Shown: piece by piece, positions 1 to 12,200 of the stretch
Numbering within the stretch: the stretch's first letter is position 1
Layout of the letters: each line of letters starts with the position of its first letter
Source: Tubulanus polymorphus
Taxonomy: Eukaryota; Nemertea; Palaeonemertea; Tubulaniformes; Tubulanidae
Reading direction: 5' to 3'
Assembly (NCBI RefSeq): GCF_964204645.1
Contig: NC_134027.1
Location: 21,874,485 to 21,938,484 of the forward strand
DNA: 64,000 nt
Position numbers and translations under genes: made by a program
Notes under the pieces: model-generated
Database searches by the model: none
What the model saw: only the letters and a program-made list of their open reading frames with translations
What the model was told of the DNA's origin: nothing

Positions 1-200
1 CCATCGACGTTCGAGTGACGTCATTAATCTCGGACGCCGCGTCGTCTCCTTGGAGATTCGTGATTAGGATTAAACTCGTTACTCGAGAGAGGGACTGTTC
101 GCTGCGTGCGTTTCGTATCTCGTATAATCATCCTGCCAGTACGTCACGTATATATGGGTCGCTCTAATTTTCGCAGATGAAAAATCGCAATTTGTCGCTT
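1..200. other. CpG-rich edge with a CRE-like palindrome
   Basis: A perfect TGACGTCA lies at 16-23, and CpG density is above the surroundings. It could be regulatory for, or part of, an upstream TBC1D30 exon. No coding frame is recognised. Confidence 0.2.
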
Positions 201-495
201 TTAACCCTTCCAGTGCGTCTTCACCGCTGTGCGGTGTATGAATCGTTGATGGATTTTGCTAATACACCGCACTGCGGTGTATTGATGTAAATAGTAATTG
301 GTTTTTATCTCTATTAAAGATGGCAGCGCATGTCAAACATAGTATAATATTAGTAACTTACGATACACCGCACCGCGGTGTAGATGCAATATAGTGGTAT
401 TCCCGTTATTAAACACACTAGGGTGGAATTTTTCAAATGTTTCAAATTATCTCAAGCGCTATAAGGTATTTATTAGTCAGCACTGAAAGGGTTAA
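201..495. mobile_element. TTAA-flanked piggyBac-like MITE, copy 1
   Basis: TTAA at 201-204 and 492-495 flank an element starting CCCTTCCAGTGC and ending GCACTGAAAGGG. The target site and terminal CCC are typical of piggyBac-type transposons. No transposase is encoded. Two internal palindromes, ACACCGCACTGCGGTGT (264-280) and a variant at 365-381, are the hallmark of this family. Confidence 0.75.
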
Positions 496-810
496 GGCGG
501 TCGCTGCTGGCTACAAATATACTCTAATATACTCACTCGTACTGGTAACAGGTAAAACCCCTCATAATCTTGGTAAAATGGGTTTTTTATCCGAATTGTT
601 GATGTCCTACCAGTATTAGTGAGCAATTGATATGTAACAAAATAGCCTGAGTATGAGTAGAATATTCACCAATGCTCAGAGAATGCATCTTGGGGAATAG
701 TTTAATAAAAATATTTCTAGGAGAGGAACCTTGGACACCGCTTTCCGGACACCGCCTTTTTTATAATTTAAGAATGCCCCTTTCAAAATCCTGGCTACGG
801 GCTTGCCGCC

Positions 811-1163
811 GGTAAAAATCCACCCTAGGTAAAAATCCCCACAAATTTGATTTCATGGCAAAATTCAATAAAATATTTTAATATTCTTACGATAATCTGT
901 GACTTTTGCCGAGCTACGTGCATAAAAATGATATTATTCTGTGACTTGTGGCAAGCAACATGCATATAAAATCATATCGTAATTTTTGGAAATTTCTATA
1001 AGTAATTTAGTTTTAAAAGTAATAGTAATATATGTATGTACCCTAAATATTGTTGTAAAAAGCATCATCTCATTTTCGTTTAGGTTTTATACTAAGGTTT
1101 GGTAGAAAACTGAACTTGGGGGGATTTTTCCTGGGGAAATTCTACTGGGGGGGGATTTTTACC
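811..1163. mobile_element. Inverted-repeat element with GGTAAAAATCC ends
   Basis: The left end has GGTAAAAATCCACCC then GGTAAAAATCCCC. The right end is the inverse (GGGGATTTTTCC, then GGGGGATTTTTACC). The AT-rich interior has no frame. Confidence 0.45.
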
Positions 1164-1674
1164 AACATTCCGTTGTACTTCCAGTTCTGTGACCAGTGCC
1201 ACTATATTCATAGCTGCTTCTTTTTGACGGTTTGATATTCGCACTCTGGCACACTGGGGCACACTGGAATCATGACATGGTTCATGAATGGCTGGCGATG
1301 TGAACGAGTTCTGTTTCATTCTCAATACTCATTGGTCAATAATAATTTCGAAAAAATTTGAACGAAGGCCATGTAAAAGCTCCAGTGCCAACCTACGGAT
1401 TTGTAGCGATACTCGGGGCTGGTACTGTATATCAAGCCAGCAGCTGAGTATTAAATGAATTATTTATTCATATTCAGTTATTTATTTATTGTAGTGACAC
1501 GTACATCATATTTGAATATAACCCATAAGCACTCCGGAATTTCTCTACGTAGTGTCTTTTACCGTTCTCAGAAAAATCAAGGGGAAAACTCACTATGTTT
1601 TCGTATGATAAAACATTCGATGAATTAGGCCACCAAAAATGACCTTTCGGCCCCCTCCCCTCGAAAATATCCGC

Positions 1675-1948
1675 ACCTACTTGGCACGGATTACGCCCAA
1701 GTCAAACGTGTGATCGCACCTAATTAGCACGTTCACACCTAAACTACTCACTCCATACTAAACAATGCTCAAACAAAGTGAATTGAGTCACTCCCAGAAC
1801 CAGTTGCAATTCACCAGCAATGATTTGAATTTGGCTCGGGCCTGGTCCAATGTTTTTGTTCGGGCCTAAGGCGTGGGCCCATTTGGCACCCATGTGATCA
1901 GTTGCCAAATTAAGCCCGGGGCAAAAATGCTTATGTGATCACGGCTTA
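1675..1948 (+). mobile_element. GCCGYGATCACA MITE family, copy 1
   Basis: Right end TGTGATCACGGCTT. It contains the family core (ACTAAACAATGCTCAAACAA, then CCAGTTGCAATTCA, then repeated GGCCCATTTGGCAC units). The left end is degraded. Confidence 0.6.
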
Positions 1949-2078
1949 AAAGTTAGCGCTCAGATCATCATGTTCATACTCCAAATACTCAAGAATTTCA
2001 AATAGGAAGATGCCGATGTGTCTGTACGGATATTTGGTGTCTAGAACGATAACCACACTCAACGTGGTGAATGGATAA

Positions 2079-2466
2079 TTAGATAAAAACCCACTATTGA
2101 CAGATTAAAAATTTAAAAACAAGAATTTATTTATTCAATCTAAAATAAATATAAGTCACGACGTTTTGATCTCACCCTAGAGATCATCGTCAGGTGTGAC
2201 ATATAGACTAAAAACAAGGGTATATATACAAAGGAGAACTGGTTAATTGAGTAAATTGGTGAGTGAGTAAATAATTAGTGTTAATTTCTTCAAGGCATGA
2301 AGAAGTATACTTAGAAAGAAGGGAATTGTGCGGAGAAAAGCCATTATTCAAATTGGTACTAATATCTGAGTGACGAGTAATTAGGGCAGACTCAACTATG
2401 TGGCGTTTAGTGTAATAAATTCTTGTTTTTTAATTTTTAATCTGTAAATAGTGGGTTTTTATCTTA
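2079..2466. mobile_element. Element with ~50-bp inverted repeats and an internal hammerhead-like motif
   Basis: The left arm (AGATAAAAACCCACTATTGA onward, to about 2131) and the right arm (about 2412-2464) are inverted copies. Inside, the minus strand of 2160-2202 has CTGACGA, an inverted TGATCTC/GAGATCA stem and AAAAC. This is close to the CUGANGA...GAAA core of hammerhead ribozymes found in Penelope-like elements. Confidence 0.5.
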
Positions 2467-3157
2467 TTCTTATTTAGTTTTATACTATGCTTATGTACTG
2501 TCCACTGAAACCATTTTGTGTAGCAGTTAAAAAAAGAGTTGGGGCAGATTCGAGCGAGTTGAGGAATATAATGGGCAGCTACAAATGACCACCACCCTTC
2601 TCATTATCGATAAATCAAACGATTCAGTTAAATCGTTATCGTTCATCGCAAGCTTCCTCATTCTCAATGAATCAGTAAAATTATGATAAGTTACAAATGA
2701 AACCCTTCTCATTACCAATGAATTCAATGATTCAGTAAAATTATGCTTACTTGATAGCAGCCTGTTTGTTATCAGTGAATTTCGATGATTGCGGGACATA
2801 AAACCTTCGCTCAGAAACCCTATCAAGTCGAGAGAAAGCGGCAATGTTTTATGACACTCACTTTATTTTGCTGGAGATGGGTCATTCGAGGTCTCTTTGG
2901 TTGAATTTTTTTAATAATTGATTATTATAAGACAATTTCTCGGTAATAACAACATCCGAGCGTAGATTTCTATCTGTCTTTGGAAATGCTGTATTATCAC
3001 GCGACAACGGTGTAGTTGTGATGACTTGATAACTTAGAACACAGCCACAATGGATTCTTGGTTCGTTGTATGGATTCTCATTATCGTGGCAGTTATTGCC
3101 TGAACCCAGCGCTAACAGGTGTCAGAAAAAATGTAAAGCGCAAAACAGGAGATGCCT

Positions 3158-3392
3158 TTTTTGGCACAGATCAGACCCGAGTCAAATTAGCTCAGTGCCT
3201 GATTAGAGAGCGCGTTAACGGTCTGGACACGGTCTGGAGTCACTACAGGAACCAGTTAAGCATTCACTCGCTACAATTTGACTAGCGCTGAAATTTGGCT
3301 CAAGCCTGGTCCAAAGATTTTTTTTTATTCGGCCATTTTTGGCACCCGTTCGAGTGGTTGGTTCAAATGTTCATGCGATCATGGCAGCTGTA
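3158..3392 (+). mobile_element. GCCGYGATCACA MITE family, copy 2 (deleted)
   Basis: Shows the left GACCCGAGTCAAATTAG block and the right TTTGGCACCCGT...GCGATCATGGCAG end. The middle AACAATGC block is missing. Confidence 0.5.
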
Positions 3393-3983
3393 ATGAAAAA
3401 AAATTAACGAGCAAAAAGTCACATTTTATCTCATATTACGCATTGTTATCGCTTGACATTTCAGCGATCTCCTGCACGATGGAAATGTTGCGGCTAAATT
3501 AACAGTCTTTCATCAGATACGAACATGACAATTTTATTATAGGTGGGCGGCTGGATGAGTGGGCGGTGGATTATTCCTGCTGACACGTGCGCTGGATTAA
3601 TGTACTGATTGCATTCGGATGAAAAATCATTTATTAGTTTAAGCCACCGGAAAAAGGCACGGAAGATGTCATCAGTGGTACTGTAAACGTCGCATAATTC
3701 ATGCTTGTGACTAACTCGGACAAAAAGGAAATAATTTTCCGACTTTCCGATGCATTTTCTGATCCTTATCAACATTGATCAAACTCTACAGCCATGTTGT
3801 GTCAATTTATAGAGAATCCATCACTAATATAATAAGAAAGATGAAGTCCATAAAGTTTGCTTTTAAACTAATAATTTATTGATAAGGTAATAGTCGAAAC
3901 GGCGAGTCAATGAATCGTCAGCTGAAACTTTTGGGACTTCGTCTTTCGTTCTATAAGTGTGGTATCCGCTAAATTTCTCAGCC

Positions 3984-4270
3984 TTAACCCTTTCAGTGCT
4001 GACTAATTAATACCTATAGCGCTGGAGATAATTTGAACATTTTTAAAAATACCGACCTAGTGTATTGAATAACGGGAATACCACTATAGTGCGTCTACAC
4101 CGTGGTGCAGTGTATCGTTAGTTACTTATATTTCACAATGTTTGGCAGGTGCTGCCATCTTTCTATAGACATAAAAACTAATTACTTCAAACACCGCAGT
4201 CCGTTGTACTAGCAAAATCCATCACCGATTTATACTCCGCACTGCAGTGTAGATGCCCTGAAAGGGTTAA
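3984..4270. mobile_element. TTAA-flanked piggyBac-like MITE, copy 2
   Basis: TTAA at 3984-3987 and 4267-4270, termini CCCTTTCAGTGC and CCTGAAAGGG, 279 bp between. It contains degraded CACCGTGGTGC-type and CACTGCAGTG-type palindromes and is inverted relative to copy 1. Confidence 0.75.
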
Positions 4271-5909
4271 CTTGGACCAATTTTGCTGGTCCTAGTTTGG
4301 TCCCAATTTCGCTGGTCCCAGTGAGTTAGGCGGTTTTTACTGTAGTATCAATCTTGCATCTATCTTGTGAGAAGCGCTTCCCAGGAAACTGAATTCACAT
4401 CAAAACTGAATTATGTTGGAAACGGCAAATGTCGATGACCAACAACAAAGACAAACAAAAGCTTTCATTTTTTTTTTTGGATTGAAATGAGACTTTGCTC
4501 GGCAAGAGGAACACTTGATTCAAACTAAGAACAAACACTTCAAAAGCAATCCCCATAAGGGGGCTGGGTTCGTAGGTGATAACTCTGTTGATGAAATTCA
4601 GTACCTGTGCATTTTAATGGGAGTTTGATGCCTTGAAGCCTTCAAGATTAAAAAAACCATAACCACTTCAGAAGTTAGGCCTATTGGGAGCAAGAGGTTC
4701 TTTGCCCCTCATTATTAACCTCACTCAGATCTTACATGATAATAAGGTCTAAGTTGAAATGTAATGAAGATACGTAATTTGATAATGCCTAGTGCGCCCA
4801 ATAAGAAAAATTTTGAAACATGCTTATGAATTTCATTGTTTTCTCCATCCGATATTGCACGTAGCAAAACAAGAAACGTTCCGAAACAAATCTACACCAA
4901 ATCACGAATCGCCACCTAGATCACATGATATCAAAATGGCCATGATTTTGATGTGTCATGTGATCCGCTCATTGTTCGTTACTGATCGGTTAATATATAT
5001 CAGTGTTTCTTGTTTAGCTATGTACATCAGCGCTTGCCACAATCGGAGCAATGTTTCTTGTTCACAAAACTGTGTTTCGATATGAATGTTGTTTCAAAGC
5101 AACGCACTATATAGTCGTGTAACAAGCTCGGAACGCCATTTCTGTTTCATGTTTTCATGCGTTCGGCTTACGCCCTTTTTTGTTACATCATTTCGACACT
5201 AAGCAAGATATTAATGTTACATAAAAACCAGAAAGAAAGAGTTTACACTTTTCATATACGGGTATTAACTCAGCTTGACAGCTCGGGGCGTCGTTTTTAA
5301 GCATGCTGCATGGTATGATATATCTCAGAAATACCATATAACTATTTTATTATTCGCTGATCAATCAAACTATAAACTTGATATGTCGAGTCTCGTATCA
5401 GTGCCGACCAATCACGGCGTTACCGTCCCGATCCTCAACGACAGCTGAAACCTCGCTCGTTTGCTGCTGTGCGAATCCTCGAATTACGATGCTCGTGTGT
5501 TCGTCCTATAATCCTTTACTTAGCAAATCAGTCTTAGAACAAATTGAAGAGAGAAACTCATTATTAGGAAGGAAAACAATTTCAATTGAATTAGATGAGC
5601 TATTTTCGCGAAAGTGATTTCATACGATGCTACAAACAGTTTTAAAAATGGCTCCTAGAATCGAGTGAAAACGTCAAAATGCTTGCACGTATTTTCTTTC
5701 TAATTGTCGGTTTTTCTTCAATTTAGAATATAGGTAGTCACTCCCCTGTAGATATCGTTAGGAACACTACCTTCGTAAATGTTTGGTCTTTTGTAATTTG
5801 AAATCAGACCTTCTAGCTGGTTTTAAAGACCAAAGGCCAGGAGAGACAGGAGAGACAAGGAGAGACAGTTAAAAGAAAGTAAAAAATGCTTGGGGTAAAT
5901 TTGTTGTAT

Positions 5910-6208
5910 AGCCGTGATCACAGGATGATTTGCCACGAATCAGGCTCCGAATTTGGCCCGTACGCGTTCACACGGAAACCTATCATTTGATACTAAACAA
6001 ACAATGCTTAAACGAAGTGAGGTGGGTCATTTCTGGTAATAGTTGCAATTCGAACGCAATCATTTGCCCCATGCTTAAATTTGGCTCGGGCCTGGTCCAA
6101 CGTTTTTGGTCGGGCCAAATAGGCTTGGGCCAATTTGGCACCCGTGTGAACAACAGTTGTTCCGGGTCAAATTTGGAACGGGCCCAAAACGCTTGTGTGA
6201 TCGCGGCT
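5910..6208 (+). mobile_element. GCCGYGATCACA MITE family, copy 3 (most complete)
   Basis: 299 bp, starting AGCCGTGATCACAGG and ending TGTGATCGCGGCT. It is flanked by TAT on both sides (5907-5909, 6209-6211), a possible 3-bp target duplication. The interior is built of short, mutually inverted GGCCC/GCCAAATTTGGC units. It carries no coding capacity and ends about 90 bp before the first TBC1D30 exon in the window. Confidence 0.7.
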
Positions 6209-6295
6209 TATGAAACTGGCTGCGTAGTTATTATAGAATGGCGCCTTCGGTTTTTATGCGATGTTTTTTATGTTGGAACGAATTTCTAATTTCAG

Positions 6296-9200
6296 GAATC
6301 GACACGAGAATTAAGTTCAGTATCGAACCGATCGGGGGAGACGATGCCTTTCAACAATGGAAAGATGCCATGAAAGCCGTCGCTCGGTTACCGTTGGGAA
6401 TACCGAATGAATTCCGAAAGAAAGTACGTATATATCCATTAACCCTTTCCGTGCTGACTAATTAATTCCCTATAGTGCTTGAGAAAATGTGAAAATTTGG
6501 GAAAATTCCACCCTAGTGTGTTGAATAACGGGAATACCACTATAATGCGTCTACACCGCGGCGTGGTGTATCATTAGTTACTTATATTTCACTATGTTTC
6601 ACTATCTTTCAAGAGAGATAATTACTAATTACTAATTAAATCAATACACCGCAGCGCGGCGTACAAGCAAAATCCATCACCGATTTATACACCGCACTGC
6701 GGTGTAGATGCACTGAAAGGGTTAAGTAGTTCCGGTGATTGCAATGAATAAAGCTGCCTTTTGATTAGGCCGGGCTTGATTAAAGCGCAAATTAGCCGTT
6801 AATCGTTAGAAGAGCGATTAATTATTCACGGCGTAGATGAAGTCCCATTTCATTGATTTAAAGATTTCAGACACGATTTTACTGTACGCAGCACGTAATG
6901 TACTTGCACGCAGAGTGCGATATTGAATGAGGATTCAGCGGTGCCAAATAATCCAGGGTTTAACTTTAACAGTCAAACTTGGTTGAAACTCGTCATCGTG
7001 ATAGTCGTCCCATCACACGAACACGATTTGGCCCGCACCAAATTGATCCGTGCCTAAGAAGAGAGCGCGTTCACACGCAAACCATTCACTTGATACTAAA
7101 CAATGCTCAAACAAAGCGAAGTGGGTCATTTCTAGTACCAGTTGCAATTCAAACGCAACCATTTGTCTCGTGCTAAAATTTGGCTTAGGCCTTGTTCGAC
7201 ACTTTTGGTCGAGCCAAATCAGGTTCGGGCCCATTTGGCACCCGTGTGAACATTTGAGCCAATCAGCGACGAGTATTAAGTCTTATGACTTTTAGCATTT
7301 GGTCACATAATCAATAGCGCTAGACTTTGAAATGATCGTAGTCGACCTGAGTGCTCTTATGACTGTGAGACACGAATCGACAATCTGTTGTTCTTACGGC
7401 GATCGGATCATAAGTCGACCTGAGCGTGGCTTAAGTCATCATTTTGATGTGCGATAGTTCGACTGTATGTTACTATTGCGAATGGACTATTAGACCCAAT
7501 GCGCACAACAGAGGGAAACACCGAAATAATAGACAGAAACATGTTTCTGAGCATTTCCCCATATCATGTGCTTTTACGAGAAACATGGTTTTGGGAAACT
7601 GTGTCCCAGAGGTCAGACATGTTTGGTTCTGTATAGATTCCCTGCATCGTGTGCCTATATGAGAAACATGGTTACGTGAAACAATGTTTCTGAGATCAAC
7701 CGCGTTTGTTACTGTATTTCCGTATTTTCATGTTTCCATCTGCGATGTGCAAACTGGGCCCAGGTAGTTTTGCAAAGCTAGCTGAGTTCAACTAGATTGA
7801 GGTCCTTCATCAAGGACTAATGTCTCAGTTTCAACTTGAAATGGTGTCTCACTTACGATGCAACCCCTATCAATGAAGACTTTTGGGAAATCCCTCAGTA
7901 CGTTTTAAAATCGATGTTTCAATTCAAGTCCCAATCCATTCCGGTATCAGGTATGTACTACCGAAACTGACTGAGCTAGGCCACCTAGCTCAGTCTTCTC
8001 AAGCAAAGTTCAAATAGACATTAAAATCGTAATCACGTTTTTCACGAAACAAGCAGTCGGTGTTGAGAATTCCTGAATCTGCTGAAAAAGAAAAATTATG
8101 GATGATCATTTTAACGCGCGCATCGATGAATAGTGTTTCTCCTGTAGATCGAGTGGGTGTCGCAGCACTTTTAACCGTTGCACACGACGCCATCGGCTAT
8201 TGATCTTTCCCTCGCTGCGGGTTTCTCGGCTAGAAGTAGACGACGTTTGTAATCATATTTCCGTCACTTTCTGAGAATCGCGTCGATCGATTGAGTGGCG
8301 CGGTCGAGGATAAACATACTATAAGCCTTCGAGGAGAGGGTCGGGGAAATAGACCATACGGAAACGGGCAGAAGAAACCGGAGAGATCCAAAGGAGGGAA
8401 CGGATTAAGGTTGAGGAGATCCGAAGGAGGGAACGGATTAAGGTTGAGAGATTTGCGTGACCGCTGAGCGTGTTGAGTGGTGTAGAAGAGTGGAAACGCC
8501 AGGGGAAACGGAAAAGCGAAGCCAAAGAGAAACACAGTGACACAGTATCTTATCATCGGTGCTCTGATGATGTTGAGGATCACGTTATAGTAATCGTGAA
8601 TATAGCCGTGATCGTACAAGCGCTTTTAGCCTGGGCCGGATTTGGCCTGTGCCAAATTAGGCCCGGAACCACTGTTCACGCTGGTGCCGAAGCCTGTGCC
8701 TGTTCGGCCTGAACAACGAAACATTACGATTGAAACTTCATGTTCAGTGTTTATTTAAAAATGAGATTTAGTTACGATAGTATTTGCTAAGTTATACAAG
8801 GAACATCTCTTGAAGGGATATTATCAGAGGGTTGGACAAAATCGGACATAGGTTTTAACTGAGCAGTTGGTTGGATTTATATTGTGGGTTTTCACTCAAT
8901 GATGTTCGTAGAGACTGGAAATAAGCCGCGATCACAGGGAGACGATTTGGCCCGTATCAGGCCCTAGTCAAATTTGGCAAACTACCTTCTCGATACTAAA
9001 CAAAGTTGCAATTCAATCGCAATGATTTGAACTGTGCCCAAATTGGGCTTGGCCCTGGTCTGACGTTTTTGGTCGTGCCAATCAGGCGCGGACCCAATTG
9101 GCACTGTGTGAACAAGGTTCTTCCGGGCAAAAAGTGCTCATTCGATCGCGGCTATGGTGTCAACTATTTACAAAATTGAGTGAGAGATTTGCATGTGAAC

Positions 9201-12200
9201 GCGCTCTCTAATTAGGCGCTGGCCAAATTTGAGTAAGGTCTGATCCGGGCCAAATCGTCTCCATGTGAGGTCGCGACTATAAACAGAGCTAAATGCCGCG
9301 TTGAGGTGACTTAGTACCTGTCAATAGTAATCACGTATACCCCCACTAATTAACGAAATGAATCTCGCCAGAGGAGATATTTCCTAATAAGGAACGGGAA
9401 CAAATCAGTGTCATCAAACCATTACGAATAATGAGCTAGGGAAGGGAGTTGGCGGAATGTCGATACCGTATAACTATCACTGCGGTGTTAGTTGAAAAGG
9501 TGAACGGATATGAAAGTTATATTAAAGCACTAGCTCTTAACAATTACCTTAAAGGGCGTGGGCAATGAAATTGATGTGATATACGTATGACCTTAGGTTG
9601 TTCATTTAAGATAAACTCTGTTAATGAAGATATAGAATGTATTACATTATAGAGTTCTTTCCGTGAAACCGGACCATTTTCCTTACCTTGAACTAAACAA
9701 TCAATTTTTGTGATCAAAATTGTCTCTAAAAATGCCGGAAAATCAGTAAGATATTCCGAATTCAGAAGTGTCGCCGTGTTTCGAAATGAATAGATTTCTA
9801 TCTGCAGTCATTCTTATTTGCATCGTTATGTGTATTCTCTCTCCCGAGAAAAACAAAACCTTAACTCTAACGGATGATAAACATAAGAAGCGCATTGACT
9901 TCAATTGACGTCAAACTGTCGTCAACCGTTCACAAAAGCAATCATGCAATTTCATCCACGATACAAGTCTGACTACTTCCATCCGATAATTCATGTTTCG
10001 AGTTCTGATGGGTTCTATTTCGGGATGTCTTTGATAATTCATGTTTCAAGTTCTGATGGGTTCTATTTCGGGACGTCATTGATAATTCATGTTTCGAATA
10101 AAGTTTTGAGTTCTGATGGGTTCTATTTTGGGATGTCTTTGATAATTCATGTTTGAAATAAAGTTTTGAGATCTGATGGTATCCATCTTGGGACATGGTT
10201 GATAATTCATGTTCCGAAAAAAGTTTCGAGATATGATGGGTTCTATTTCGCGCTATCTTTAATAATTCATGTTTCGAGATCTGATGGGTTCTATTTTGGG
10301 ATGTCTTTGATGATCAATGTTCCGAAATAAAGTTTCGAGATCTGATGGTTGTTTCTATTTCGGGACGTTTTGATGATTTTGTTGTCGTGTCGCCAGTATC
10401 CAGTTTCGCGTCGGTAGAACGCATCGTGTTCAAATCGTAAAATAGACCGGTTATTATCGAATTTCCGATGTACGGATGATGTAATATGCGGCGATGAATT
10501 TCTGAAAGCGTCTTTTTTTCTGATATAAAATTCTATATCGTTTTCGTTTCAATTGGATCATAAATAATGCAGATCGTCGGGATATGCCGGGATCGGTCCC
10601 ATAAGTCCGATAATTGAAATTTCGAAAAAATTTGTTCGAAGAATTTATCGAATTGACGATGTGGATGCTCACTGAGCTCCAGATTGAACTATGATGCAAT
10701 AATTCACAAAATCAGGGGGCATAGCCAGGATTATCCAAGGTTCATTTTTTGAGTAAGCAGAACAGCCATGCACTACCCGTAAGGTTTCATAGGGTTTAAA
10801 AGGTAGACATGGCCTGTATCCTTTACAAAAAAGGCCTGTATTTTGGGGCTCAAATACAGTCGAAATCCTGAATTTTTCCGGGAGAGGGGGTTTACATTGT
10901 TCACGTGATTTAGGGCCAGTTACGTGCTCCTGCCTTAAAAATCCGGTGCAAGTACTAAATAAATGCTTCTTAGTAATCACTACTGTTGAGGCAAATCGAT
11001 CCTAGAAATATCTCATTATGAAGTGAAATTCGAATTCAACCCTTTCAGATTAAAGCCACATTCACACTTACGTTAGTTAAACCATTTTAACCTATAACTA
11101 TTTACATATTCCTTAAGCCGAGGGCACACTGTAAGAAAATCAAAACAAAAAACAGTTCAGTTTTGTACACAGACTATTCCCCAGTGTGTACACTTGAGCG
11201 TTTTTCGATAACACAAGCGATTTTTGGTCCGAGCCAAATTTGGCATGAAACGACTGTTTACACGGGTGCCAAATGGGCGCGCGCCAAAAATGTCGAACCA
11301 GGCCTGAGCTTAATTTTACTACGGGACAAATGATTGTGTTTGAATTGTTACTGGTTTCGGAAACTGCTCTGCACTTGGCTTTGTTTAAAGCATAGCATAG
11401 TATAGAGTGAGTGGTTTGCGTGTGAACGCACTCTCTAATTAGGCACCGGCTAATTTGACTTGGACCTGATCCGTGTCGTGAAGTTGTGTTCAATTCTGCG
11501 TACAAGTTTGAGTGGGACCAGTTTCACTAAAAGTATCAAATCTTAAATCGATTTAATTCAGACTTCATGTTTACTCATTCTCAAAACTATCCTTATTGAT
11601 ATGCCCAGCCCTGTGTTGTTTCGTTAAATCTATGTATTCAATCTTAATTGAAATTGATAAAATGTTTTGAACTCCGATTACTTAAACCTACCTATTGTTT
11701 GCGAATGAACGATTTCCACAGCGACGGATAAATTAAAGTGAAGCTTTTAAGCGTAATGATCTGGCGTGAGCGCAGTTGGTAAGACCGCGGATATATGATA
11801 ATCTTGATCATATACCTCCATGTTAAAACCTAATCACTTAATGGATATAACTGCGTCTCACGAATACTGCTACTCGCTCGTACAAAGAATTCTCATTTCA
11901 AATTACTAGGACAGAACTTTCGAGCTCCCGTCCGTACAATAGCCGCGATTGCAGGGAGATGATTTAGGCCTAATCGGGCTAGAGTCAAATTTGACCCGTG
12001 TCAATTAGAAAGTGCGTTCACATGTTTTTTTTAATCTTAAAATAGGGAATTTCCCTGTTATTTATTTGGCTGGTAAATTTTCGTTTGATTTTTTGATTGA
12101 GTGTCCCATACAGACCCACCACACCTGCGGGGAGTGAAACAAGGGGTTTGATTTTGAAATAGGAAATCGAAGTACAAATATAGTTGTGTGATCGGCGGTC

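Noticed and set aside
7999-8193. Minus-strand frame starting MASCATVKSA
   Set aside because: Lies in a CpG-rich patch and looks partly protein-like, but has no supporting splice partner or recognisable homology.
9980-10380. CRISPR-like array
   Set aside because: Units are directly tandem with no unique spacers, in a eukaryotic intron.
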